Source: DATKMG01 sp035541995
GTDB taxonomy: Bacteria; Acidobacteriota; Terriglobia; Versatilivoradales; Versatilivoraceae
DNA: 7,410 bases
Assembly (NCBI GenBank): GCA_035541995.1
Contig: DATKMG010000092.1
Coordinates: 1 to 7,410, forward strand
Reading direction: 5' to 3'
Shown here: piece by piece, positions 1 to 5,772 of the stretch
Layout: each line of letters starts with the position of its first letter
Numbering within the stretch: the stretch's first letter is position 1
Made by a program: the position numbers and the translations under genes
The notes under the pieces: model-generated
Databases searched by the model: none
Told to the model about the DNA's origin: nothing
What the model saw: the letters and a program-made list of their open reading frames with translations, nothing else

Positions 1-218
1 TAAATGGTGCAGATGTTGGGATGATTCAGCGCAGAAGCGGCATGTGCCTCGCGCTGGAAACGCTCCAGGGCATGGGGATCGCGGGAAAGGCCTTCGGGGA
101 GAAACTTCAGAGCGACGAGACGTCCCAGGCGGGTGTCTTCGGCCTTGTAGACCACTTTCATCCCGCCGCCTCCCACCTTCTCCAGGATACGGTAATGGGT
201 GACGGTCTGGCCCACCAT
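1..218 (-). CDS. Ser/Thr protein kinase, N-terminal part (runs off left edge)
   Basis: Reading the minus strand from ATG 218-216 gives 72 codons that continue out of the window. This is the N-lobe of a Hanks-type (PknB-like) kinase, which phosphorylates Ser/Thr on partner proteins. Visible parts: HYRILEKVG at residues 8-16, glycine-rich loop GGGGMKVVY at 16-24, the ATP-anchoring Lys38 in VALK, and the helix-C Glu57 in RFQREA, followed by NHPNICTI. The catalytic HRD and DFG motifs lie outside the window. In acidobacteria such kinases usually continue into a membrane segment and a WD40/TolB-like or TPR sensor domain, which cannot be checked here. Start choice: AAGGGGG (229-223) sits 4 nt before the ATG; a GTG one codon later is possible. 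Oddity: the third glycine of GxGxxG is Lys21 (GGMK rather than GGMG). Family assignment is secure; substrate and sensor are unknown. Confidence 0.93.
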   Translation of the reverse strand, partial: MVGQTVTHYRILEKVGGGGMKVVYKAEDTRLGRLVALKFLPEGLSRDPHALERFQREAHAASALNHPNICTI

Positions 219-267
219 GATGCCCCCTTGGCGTGAAATCCAGTGTCATTGTCCAATCTGGCGAAGG

Positions 268-296
268 AGTATACTACCGCCCTCAAGCCGAGACAA
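268..296 (-). promoter_or_regulatory. Candidate sigma-70 type promoter for the kinase gene
   Basis: On the minus strand, TTGTCT (296-291) is followed after exactly 17 nt by TATACT (273-268), matching TTGACA/TATAAT at 4/6 and 5/6. Transcription would begin near 261, giving a leader of about 43 nt that carries the AAGGGGG ribosome site. The -10 lies in the palindrome AGTATACT (268-275), so the plus strand also reads TATACT, with TTGTCC at 249-254, but with only a 15-nt spacer. A shared divergent control region for the kinase and the DUF1080 gene is therefore possible, with the plus-strand promoter much weaker on paper. Pattern match only. Confidence 0.45.
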
Positions 297-426
297 TCCC
301 TGCTTTCTTATTGTGTGGCCTTCATGTAACTCACCCGCGACTCCGAACTTGCCAATGGATCAGACCATCCGATACACTCCTGTTCGAAACCCGAACTGAA
401 GGAATTCAATTAAAGGAGGGGCATCT

Positions 427-1113
427 ATGCTAAAGATTTTGCACCTCGGTGTCTGGTTGCCCACCCTGGCGTTCTGCACGCCAGGCGTTCTGGCCCAGAC
501 TGATCCGGGAACTTCCATGCCGGCTCAACCTGACAAATCCGGTTGGATCCGCCTGTTTGACGGGAAAACCTTAAGCGGCTGGACGGCACCTGATCCGGGC
601 CGCTGGCACGTGACCTCTGACGGTGTGCTAGTAGGTGAAGGTCCTGTGAGTCACCTGTTCAGTCCCGGTACGTACACAAACCTGGAGTTCAAATCGGAAG
701 TCAAACTGAACCACAGCGGCAACAGTGGCATGTACTTCCGGGCTGCTTTAGCCAAAGGCTGGCCCAAGGGTTATGAATCTCAGGTGGAGAATACTAGCCC
801 CGATCCGCAGAAAACAGGCAGTCTTTACAACTTCAGCAAGGTGACCGAGCAATTGGTTCCCGATGACACTTGGTGGACCCAGCGCATCATTGCTGTCGGC
901 AATCGCACGATCATCAAAATCAATGACAAAGTGGTCACGGATTTTGTCGACCAGAACCGCACTTATCAAAGCGGACATCTGGCCCTGCAGCAGCACAATG
1001 AGGGCAGCGTGGTGATGTTCCGAAATACGATGGTTAAGCCGCTTCCTGAGGATGAGCAGGCTGCTTGGAAGATTGCGGTCCAGGATGTGCCGGAATTGGC
1101 CGGGAAGAAGTAG
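427..1113 (+). CDS. Secreted DUF1080 protein (3-keto-disaccharide hydrolase family)
   Basis: 228 residues. Residues 1-23 form a signal peptide: Lys3, hydrophobic core about 4-16, cleavage expected after VLA at 23. Cys17 is preceded by Phe, so it is not a convincing lipobox and a soluble exported protein is more likely. The rest is one concanavalin-like beta-sandwich domain of the PF06439 type: GWIRLFDGKTLSGW at 39-52, a W-x-V-x-DG strand at 60-66, NSGMYFR at 99-105 and GYESQVEN at 115-122, then a C-terminal GHLALQQH segment. Characterised relatives cleave 3-keto-glycosides made by periplasmic GFO/IDH/MocA-type oxidoreductases; many others are only annotated by domain. Start choice is strong: AAAGGAGGGG at 412-421 ends 5 nt before the ATG. 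No oxidoreductase or glycosidase partner is visible; it stands alone, divergent from the kinase. Substrate is unknown. Confidence 0.9.
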   Translation: MLKILHLGVWLPTLAFCTPGVLAQTDPGTSMPAQPDKSGWIRLFDGKTLSGWTAPDPGRWHVTSDGVLVGEGPVSHLFSPGTYTNLEFKSEVKLNHSGNSGMYFRAALAKGWPKGYESQVENTSPDPQKTGSLYNFSKVTEQLVPDDTWWTQRIIAVGNRTIIKINDKVVTDFVDQNRTYQSGHLALQQHNEGSVVMFRNTMVKPLPEDEQAAWKIAVQDVPELAGKK

Positions 1114-1136
1114 AACCAAGATGGACGGGTGTAATT

Positions 1137-1277
1137 AAAAGTGCGACGGCATTAACTCATATCTTCACGGGTCGGGCGCCGCGGGGGCGCGGCGTCTCCA
1201 AATCCTTGGAGACGGGACGCCCCCGTCCCGCTTCCGGCAACGCCCCCCGGACGCATGGCGTCTCCAGTCGCACTTTT
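1137..1277. repeat. 141-bp TIR-bounded element with three tandem hairpins
   Basis: AAAAGTGCGAC (1137-1147) and GTCGCACTTTT (1267-1277) are perfect 11-bp inverted ends. Between them is very GC-rich DNA with three adjoining hairpins. First: CGCCGCG/CGCGGCG (1177-1183/1188-1194) with a GGGG loop. Second: CGTCTCCAA/TTGGAGACG (1193-1201/1206-1214) with an ATCC loop. Third: CGGGACG/CGTCCCG (1213-1219/1224-1230) with a CCCC loop. GGCGTCTCCA of the second stem recurs as a direct copy at 1257-1266, allowing alternative pairing. No convincing reading frame or target-site duplication was seen. The form suggests a non-autonomous mobile element (MITE-like) or a REP/BIME-like intergenic repeat. It starts 23 nt after the DUF1080 stop and might also act as a transcription barrier, though no T-run follows the stems. 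Confidence 0.6.
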
Positions 1278-1459
1278 GAATGACACCCAGGATGGGCCCC
1301 GATCCCTAAGGCCTCGACCCGGGCGTCTGCTCCCGGCAAGGAGCGCCCAAGAATCCAAACTGGCGGGAACTGCCGTTGGTCATCGAGCCCCTTGCATGTT
1401 AGGTGGCCATCTGGCAATATATCCGATGTCATTTGGCACTAAGATTCCGGAGCGGGTGC
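1278..1459. other. Gene-free spacer with one bulged hairpin
   Basis: No reading frame here resembles a protein. One bulged hairpin is visible: GGGCG (1321-1325) pairs with CGCCC (1344-1348) and CTCC (1330-1333) with GGAG (1340-1343). It has no following T-run, so it is not a typical terminator. AGGTGGCCATCT (1401-1412) is a near-palindrome of unknown meaning. The last bases carry GGAG (1449-1452), the likely ribosome site of the broken antitoxin gene. The GC-rich first half may be a continuation of the neighbouring repeat element. Confidence 0.35.
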
Positions 1460-1771
1460 ATGAGGGAGAAGAGTTTATTAATTCGGGCTTTGGGAGGGTC
1501 GAAGATCCTAGGATCTTCCGTTTTGTCTGAAGACCAGCTTCGCGAGGTCATTCAGCGAGGATTGCCTTATGGAGCAGTCGAATCGTTTCTGGCTCGTTTC
1601 AATCTGGCCTTGAAGGATCTCGCCCGGATCGGGAGGATTTCTCCCAGAACTATGGCGCGACGGCGCAAGGCCCGACGACTGGAAAGAGAAGAGTCGGATC
1701 GTCTTTACCGGATGGCCCGCATCCTGGTGCATGCCGAAGAAGTCTTTGAGGATAAAAATAAGGTTCCTTGA
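1460..1771 (+). pseudogene. Xre/MbcA/ParS-type antitoxin, truncated at the C-terminus
   Basis: From ATG 1460 the frame gives 103 residues resembling the N-terminal and HTH part of antitoxins that partner RES-domain toxins: SLLIRALGG at 5-13, LREVIQRGLPYGAVESF at 27-43 and ISPRTMARRRKARRLEREES at 60-79, then DRLYRMARILVHAEEVFED. Intact relatives continue for about 50-60 residues after EEVF into the toxin-binding (PF09722-type) domain. Here the frame ends four codons after EED-like FEDK, at TGA 1769-1771. The missing part coincides with a jump into RES-toxin sequence in another frame, so this is a deletion product rather than a short natural antitoxin. Start choice: GGAG at 1449-1452 lies 7 nt before ATG 1460; an in-frame GTG at 1403 would add 19 residues unlike the family. 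The HTH portion could still bind DNA if expressed; neutralising a toxin is unlikely. Confidence 0.8.
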
Positions 1772-1922
1772 AGATGGCGAGGCCGTTGTTGCTGTACCTT
1801 CCGTGGTGGTTCCGACAGAAACCAATTATCTGATCAATCCCCGACACGACGATTTTTCGCGCATTATTGTCCATAAGCCCCAACCGCTACAGGTCGATCC
1901 CCGGCTTTTGGGAGGCCTTTGA
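1761..1922 (+). pseudogene. RES-domain toxin, C-terminal remnant
   Basis: In the frame ending at TGA 1920-1922 the translation reads RFLEDGEAVVAVPSVVV, then PTETNYLINPRHDDFSRI and a closing DPRLLGGL. The pattern [AV]VPSVVVP-x-E-x-NYL[IL]NP-x-H-x-DF followed by a C-terminal DPRLL is characteristic of the end of RES toxins (ParT/MbcT-like; studied members degrade or ADP-ribosylate metabolites or enzymes, for example NAD+ phosphorolysis by MbcT). Only about 53 of the roughly 150-230 residues remain. The conserved N-terminal Arg and Glu that form the NAD+ site are gone. The remnant overlaps the last codons of the truncated antitoxin in a different frame, and no start codon or ribosome site of its own is evident. 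It is a dead fragment. Confidence 0.78.
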
Positions 1923-1977
1923 AAGGAGCCCACCAGAGTACCAGCATAGTGAAAACAGGCAGGTCGTTTCCTTCGTT

Positions 1978-1999
1978 TAGTAGTTGGATAGTAGTTGGC
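1978..1999. repeat. 11-bp tandem direct repeat
   Basis: TAGTAGTTGGA (1978-1988) is followed at once by TAGTAGTTGGC (1989-1999), 10 of 11 positions identical. The centre is about 170 bp upstream of the predicted permease transcription start, within the usual range for activator sites of sigma-54 promoters. An 11-bp period places both copies on nearly the same helix face. Function is inferred from position only. Confidence 0.4.
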
Positions 2000-2038
2000 T
2001 AAAATCGCAAGCCGTATTGAACTTTAATTGTTTGAACC

Positions 2039-2082
2039 GGGGCATTGACTGTCCCGTTTTTGGCAAAGGTTGTTTCGAAACC
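2039..2082. promoter_or_regulatory. Pair of imperfect inverted repeats upstream of the permease
   Basis: GGGGCA (2039-2044) can pair with TGTCCC (2050-2055) through one G-T wobble across a 5-nt gap. GGTTGTTTCGAAACC (2068-2082) is a GGTTTCGAAACC-like palindrome with one extra base. They lie about 75-118 bp upstream of the predicted start site, so they are candidate regulator-binding sites. TTGACT at 2045-2050 has no acceptable -10 partner at 16-18 nt. Confidence 0.25.
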
Positions 2083-2130
2083 GGACACCTTATGACCTCA
2101 CCGCACGAATCGACTCAACAACTTAACCGC

Positions 2131-2146
2131 TGGCATCCAGTTTGCA
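2131..2146 (+). promoter_or_regulatory. Sigma-54 (RpoN) -24/-12 promoter of the permease gene
   Basis: TGGCATCCAGTTTGCA is an exact match to TGGCA-N6-TTGCA: GG at 2132-2133 and GC at 2144-2145, separated by the required 10 nt. Compared with the fuller consensus TGGCAYRNNNNTTGCW only the R position differs. Transcription would start near 2157, leaving a 15-nt leader with AGAGGA (2162-2167) in front of ATG 2172, so geometry of promoter, ribosome site and start codon agree. By simple counting, an exact 10-base match of this form is expected about 0.014 times in both strands of this window. Confidence 0.6.
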
Positions 2147-2171
2147 TAGCACAACCGTCGAAGAGGACGAT

Positions 2172-4646
2172 ATGGCCAATATGCTGGGGGTTTTGCGCCT
2201 TGCCTGGCGAGTTCTGCTGAAGAGCCCGGGTTTTGTGGCTGTAGCCGTGATTACGCTCGGGCTGGGGATTGCTGCCAGTACGACAGTGTTTGGATGGATT
2301 GACACAGTCTTGCTACGCCCGATTCCCGGTGTTCACAAAGCGAAAGAGTTGGTGGCACTGGAAGCAATAGCCCCGGATGGGCGTCGGTTCGGAAACTGCA
2401 CCCACCCAGATTTCCGGGCTTTCCAGCAGCAGCTCACGCTGGCTTCAGGCGTGGTGGCTTCACACCTCTCCTTCTTTACTCTCGAATCGGCCGACCACCC
2501 GCAACGCGCTTTAGGACAAGTGGTTTCAGCCAACTTCTTTGCTGTGCTTGGAGTCAATCCGTTCCTGGGGCGCATGTTTCTGCCACAAGAGGATCGCGAT
2601 GATCCCGGCGCTTACCCGATCGCCGTCATCAGTCACCGGCTGTGGAGAACTCAATTCGGCGAGGATCCTGGCGTGGTGGGGCGCGCTGTTCGCGTCAACG
2701 GGCACATACTCACCATTGTTGGTGTCGCTCCGCCCGATTTCCGTGGCACGATGGGTGGAGTTGCTCTTGACGTCTGGGTCCCGCTCAGCATGATCCTGCA
2801 GATGGGTGCCCTGAATACCTGGGCGGCCGACGATTGGAACGCCAGGTTCCTGGACGTCATCGTGCGTCTGAAACCCGGGGTTACCATCGAGCAGGCGAGG
2901 GAGGAAGCCCGGTCCGTAGCCGTTTGGATTGCCGCTGCCCATCCGGACACGCACAAAGGCATCGGCGCCTGGCTGGTTCCCATCTGGCGCGCGTCATACG
3001 GCTTTCAGGCGAGCCTGCGCGACCCGCTGTGCCTCCTGATGGTGGTATGTATCCTGGTGCTGTTGATTGTCTGCGCCAACGTGGCGAATCTCTTAACGGC
3101 CCGTTCGGTCTCCCGGCTGAGAGAATTCGGAGTGCGAATAACTCTGGGGGCCGGCATGGGAAGGATCGTCTGTGAACTGTTGGCGGAAGTTTTGATTTTG
3201 GCTATCGCAGGAGCCATCGTCGGCATATTACTCGCGTCCTGGCTGGCAAAATCGTTCGACTATGTGTTTCCTTTTTTAGAGTCCTTCATTCGAGCGGCCA
3301 TCGAGCCGATGTTACACGTCAAACCTACTCTCAATGTGATCGTTTTTACGGGGTTGATCTCTCTCGGGGTGGCTATGCTTTCGACCCTTTTTCCGGTTCT
3401 CTCGATCAACCGTCTGGACATCAACGAGCTATTGAAAGAGGGAGGGCGCAGCGGAACCTCCGGCGCGCGATCGAACCGTGTCCGCAATTCTCTGGTAGTG
3501 GTGGAGGTGGCGCTGGCAGCCTTGGCGCTCTGCGGAGCTGGTCTGGCAGTCCGAAGCTTCCAGAGGTTGTCCACGCTCCACCCGGGTTTCGATTCGCGGA
3601 ACGTGCTGGTGGCGCACTTCTATCTCTCCACCAACGGCTACTCGTTAACTCAGGAAAAGCAGTTTTGTCGCAACCTGCAATTGCGTCTGGCAGGGGCTCC
3701 GGGGATCCAACAGGTGAGTTACGCGGACTCCGTTCCTCTTTCGATTTTCGGGTTCGGTACCGACCGCGTTGAGGTAGAAGGCTTCTCGCGGGACCAAGGC
3801 GGGGTGGTCATTCTCCCGTGCTCTATTGTGGCGCCCGGGTACTTCAGTGTGATGCGTATTCCCTTACTGGAGGGCCGCGACTTCACCGAGCAAGACGACC
3901 TTAACACGCTGCCGGTGATAATCGTCAATCAGACCTTTGCCCAGAAGTATTTCGAAGGGAGAAATGCTATCGGCCGCAGAGTGTGTGTTTCAGATAACTG
4001 GTCAACGGTAGTGGGAGTTGTCAAGGACAGTAAGTACCGCAACCCACCCGAGGCGCCGACCCCGTTCTTATATGGGCCCTTCCGCCAGATTTACTATTCG
4101 GGCTATACCGCCTTCTTCTACATTAGGACGACCGGCAGCATGGAGGTGGCGCGCAAAGCGCTGCAGCGCGAAGTGGCGGCTCTGGATCCGAACAGCGGCC
4201 TGTACAATATGGCGCCCCTTAGCGAATATACGCAGGCGGGTTTGTTTGCTGAGCGGATAGTCGCAAGCTTGCTCTCCATGCTCGCCGTGCTTTCGCTGGT
4301 ACTAGCAGCGGTGGGATTATACAGCGTAATGGCCTACGCGGTTAGCGAACGGACTCAAGAGTTCGGAATCCGAATGGCGTTAGGTGCACAGCGGCACAAA
4401 GTCCTGGGTCTGGTTTTGCGAAAGGGCATGGCGATGACAATCCCGGGTTTGATCGCAGGGGTAACCGCCGCGATTGCGGGCGCGCGCCTCGTATCGAGCA
4501 AGATGAATCTCCCGCTAGATCTCGCAGAGCCAGTTGTGTTCGGTCTGGCCTCCCTGGTCCTTCTTGCAGTGGCGCTGTTGGCCAGTTTCATGCCAGCACG
4601 GCGTGCCACGAAAGTGGATCCGGTAACCTCTCTGAGAAGTGAATAG
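2172..4646 (+). CDS. ADOP-type duplicated FtsX/MacB permease
   Basis: 824 residues, an inner-membrane permease made of two MacB-like halves. Predicted order: TM1 about 21-43; periplasmic domain 1 about 50-280; TM2 286-308; FtsX signature EFGVRITLGA at 318-327; TM3 333-358; TM4 386-410; cytoplasmic link DINELLKEG; TM5 438-460; periplasmic domain 2 about 465-690; TM6 694-723; second signature EFGIRMALGA at 730-739; TM7 754-773; TM8 783-806; tail ending VDPVTSLRSE. Length and duplicated plan match the TIGR03434 class, acidobacterial duplicated orphan permease. MacB-type proteins use mechanical transmission rather than a transmembrane channel; the ADOP substrate and its ATPase are unknown. No ATP-binding gene is next to it. 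Start: ATG 2172 with AGAGGA 4 nt upstream; the longer TTG frame at 2142 would begin inside the sigma-54 promoter. An ATG at 2181 is less likely. Confidence 0.92.
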   Translation: MANMLGVLRLAWRVLLKSPGFVAVAVITLGLGIAASTTVFGWIDTVLLRPIPGVHKAKELVALEAIAPDGRRFGNCTHPDFRAFQQQLTLASGVVASHLSFFTLESADHPQRALGQVVSANFFAVLGVNPFLGRMFLPQEDRDDPGAYPIAVISHRLWRTQFGEDPGVVGRAVRVNGHILTIVGVAPPDFRGTMGGVALDVWVPLSMILQMGALNTWAADDWNARFLDVIVRLKPGVTIEQAREEARSVAVWIAAAHPDTHKGIGAWLVPIWRASYGFQASLRDPLCLLMVVCILVLLIVCANVANLLTARSVSRLREFGVRITLGAGMGRIVCELLAEVLILAIAGAIVGILLASWLAKSFDYVFPFLESFIRAAIEPMLHVKPTLNVIVFTGLISLGVAMLSTLFPVLSINRLDINELLKEGGRSGTSGARSNRVRNSLVVVEVALAALALCGAGLAVRSFQRLSTLHPGFDSRNVLVAHFYLSTNGYSLTQEKQFCRNLQLRLAGAPGIQQVSYADSVPLSIFGFGTDRVEVEGFSRDQGGVVILPCSIVAPGYFSVMRIPLLEGRDFTEQDDLNTLPVIIVNQTFAQKYFEGRNAIGRRVCVSDNWSTVVGVVKDSKYRNPPEAPTPFLYGPFRQIYYSGYTAFFYIRTTGSMEVARKALQREVAALDPNSGLYNMAPLSEYTQAGLFAERIVASLLSMLAVLSLVLAAVGLYSVMAYAVSERTQEFGIRMALGAQRHKVLGLVLRKGMAMTIPGLIAGVTAAIAGARLVSSKMNLPLDLAEPVVFGLASLVLLAVALLASFMPARRATKVDPVTSLRSE

Positions 4647-4737
4647 ATTGGTACCTTTGCCCACTAGGACTTGCCTGCATTACCCCGCCCAAAGCACAAG
4701 GACCTGACGAGGCCGTTGACCGTAACCAAAGACCAAA

Positions 4738-4761
4738 CGCAGAGGCACGAAGGCGCAGAGA
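4738..4761. repeat. 8-bp-periodic purine-rich repeat (common dispersed type)
   Basis: Three consecutive octamers, CGCAGAGG (4738-4745), CACGAAGG (4746-4753) and CGCAGAGA (4754-4761), share the pattern CrCrrAGr. Purine-rich runs of this GCAGAGG-CGC type are familiar as dispersed intergenic repeats in several environmental phyla; read on the minus strand they encode the low-complexity string LCAFVPLRL, which is often mistaken for protein. The flanking AAAC and AAAG fit that type. Confidence 0.45.
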
Positions 4762-4772
4762 AAGATCCAGAA

Positions 4773-4791
4773 GACCAAGTCTGGTCCTTGG
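4773..4791. other. Small hairpin with two alternative stems
   Basis: GACCA (4773-4777) pairs with TGGTC (4782-4786) over a 4-nt loop; alternatively CCAAG (4775-4779) pairs with CTTGG (4787-4791) over 7 nt. The two stems exclude each other. No T-run follows, so it is at best a weak terminator for the permease transcript, 127 bp after its stop codon. Confidence 0.25.
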
Positions 4792-4934
4792 CTTAGGGGT
4801 TTAATCGAATTGTGAATTGGAGCGTTGTGGAGACTGTCGAAGCAGAAGCATAGAAGATGAGGTATCATGGAATTACCTGTTTAGCAATTCTCGACGGAAT
4901 CTAGAAACCAAACAGCAATGGAAAGGACAATCTC

Positions 4935-5381
4935 ATGCCAACCAGAACAGCAGAAGCAGAATGGAAGGGAAACCTCCTCCAAGGAAATGGACACATCAAA
5001 CTCGGTAGTGGAGCCTTCGAGGGGTCGTATGATTTTCGTTCGCGTACAGCGGATGGGAAGGGAACTAACCCTGAAGAATTGATTGGCGCCGCACATGCCG
5101 GGTGCTTCTCGATGGCACTTTCGGCTCAATTGACGCAAGCAGGGTTCACTCCGCAGCGAATCCACACCACAGCAAAGGTTCTTTTCGAAAAGCGAGGAGA
5201 GGGCTTTGCGATTCCCCTCATTGAACTTGAGACGGAAGCAATCGTCCCGGGGATCAACCCCGCTCTATTCCAACAGCACGCCCTGACTGCCAAGGAAAAC
5301 TGCCCGGTATCCAAGGCATTGGCCGGGGTGGAAATTCGCTTGACGGCCAGGCTCGGTTCAGCTTCGGCAGCGCCTGCATAA
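4935..5381 (+). CDS. osmC: OsmC-family peroxidase
   Basis: 148 residues, close to the ~143 of E. coli OsmC and alignable along its length. OsmC is a cytoplasmic homodimeric thiol peroxidase that reduces organic hydroperoxides. Key residues are present: Arg37 in FRSRTADG, the glutamates of NPEELIGAAHAGCFSMAL (Glu47/Glu48), the peroxidatic Cys57 and the resolving Cys123 in ENCPVSKAL. The KGTNPEELIGAAHA block and the CPVS context favour the OsmC branch over Ohr or YhfA. A seven-residue Ala/Ser-rich tail extends past the usual end. Start: GAAAGGA (4921-4927) lies 7 nt before the ATG. It stands alone, with 288 bp before and 433 bp after, so it is probably monocistronic. No OhrR-like regulator is nearby. 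Confidence 0.95.
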   Translation: MPTRTAEAEWKGNLLQGNGHIKLGSGAFEGSYDFRSRTADGKGTNPEELIGAAHAGCFSMALSAQLTQAGFTPQRIHTTAKVLFEKRGEGFAIPLIELETEAIVPGINPALFQQHALTAKENCPVSKALAGVEIRLTARLGSASAAPA

Positions 5382-5558
5382 GGTTTGGACTCCACACCCA
5401 AGGGAATGGCATTCTAAGTTAAAGGTGATGTGGCCTTAGTCCACGGTGTGCCTGTGCGTCAAGAAGCTGCGCCCCTTGCACAACAGGGCGGCATGACCTG
5501 CTCAAGTCGAAACCTTCGATGAGAAGGCAGGGGTAGCCACGGTGAGCGCAATGGCGAC

Positions 5559-5772
5559 GGTGGTCGCCGCGAGCCGTGGGCTTCTTGCCGGTTTTACAGG
5601 CCCACGCTTCCCGCTAACAGCGCAGTCGGCGTGGCTGCCCAATATCTGATTTTCATGTAAGTGGCGCATGCGCTGATTGGGCGTACAACCGCCAATGAAA
5701 ATGTGGGAGCCGATCTCCGAGCGGCGACGAGTCTAAACCAGGAGATCGCCGCGACGGAGCGCGGCGACCACC
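5559..5772. repeat. 13-bp inverted repeat, arms 188 bp apart
   Basis: GGTGGTCGCCGCG (5559-5571) is the exact reverse complement of CGCGGCGACCACC (5760-5772). The right arm is also half of the local stem TCGCCGCG/CGCGGCGA at 5746-5767, so the two pairings compete. The left copy probably is a fragment of the same repeat family as the element at 5695-5791, in opposite orientation. Confidence 0.5.

Larger units (their letters stand above)
4647..4934. other. Gap between permease and osmC
   Basis: No protein-like frame is visible and no clear terminator follows the permease stop. The stretch contains the short periodic repeat at 4738-4761, a hairpin at 4773-4791, and AATTGTGAATT (4808-4818), a 4-bp inverted repeat around a 3-bp centre that could be an operator. 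No promoter with good spacing was found for the downstream peroxidase gene; TTGTGG (4825-4830) with CATAGA (4849-4854) is too weak to call. Confidence 0.4.

Noticed and set aside
748..1119. 123-codon minus-strand frame opposite the DUF1080 gene
   Set aside because: It is a shadow of a clearly coding gene with a signal peptide and family motifs; its own translation has no motif and no ribosome site.
1321..1348. Intrinsic terminator
   Set aside because: The hairpin is bulged and followed by a purine-rich, T-poor stretch, and it lies over 200 bp after the nearest stop codon.
1403..1459. Longer antitoxin start at GTG 1403
   Set aside because: The added 19 residues do not resemble the family N-terminus, while ATG 1460 has GGAG at 7 nt.
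1152..1530. Several overlapping open frames of 68-91 codons on both strands around the hairpin element
   Set aside because: They arise from stop-poor GC-rich inverted repeats; translations are Arg/Pro/Gly-rich with no domain, and no ribosome site precedes them.
2045..2073. Sigma-70 promoter with TTGACT as -35
   Set aside because: No A/T-rich hexamer resembling TATAAT lies 16-18 nt downstream; the sigma-54 match nearer the gene is much better.
4680..5165. Minus-strand frames opposite the osmC upstream region and osmC itself
   Set aside because: One is produced by the purine-rich repeat, the other is a shadow of osmC.
5430..5650. Possible decayed heavy-metal-binding (GMTCSS-like) domain or other gene remnant between osmC and typA
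   Set aside because: A GGMTCSS string and a 50-codon open frame (VETFDEKAGVATVS) occur in different frames with stops between; the second Cys and remaining fold are missing, so coincidence is more likely.
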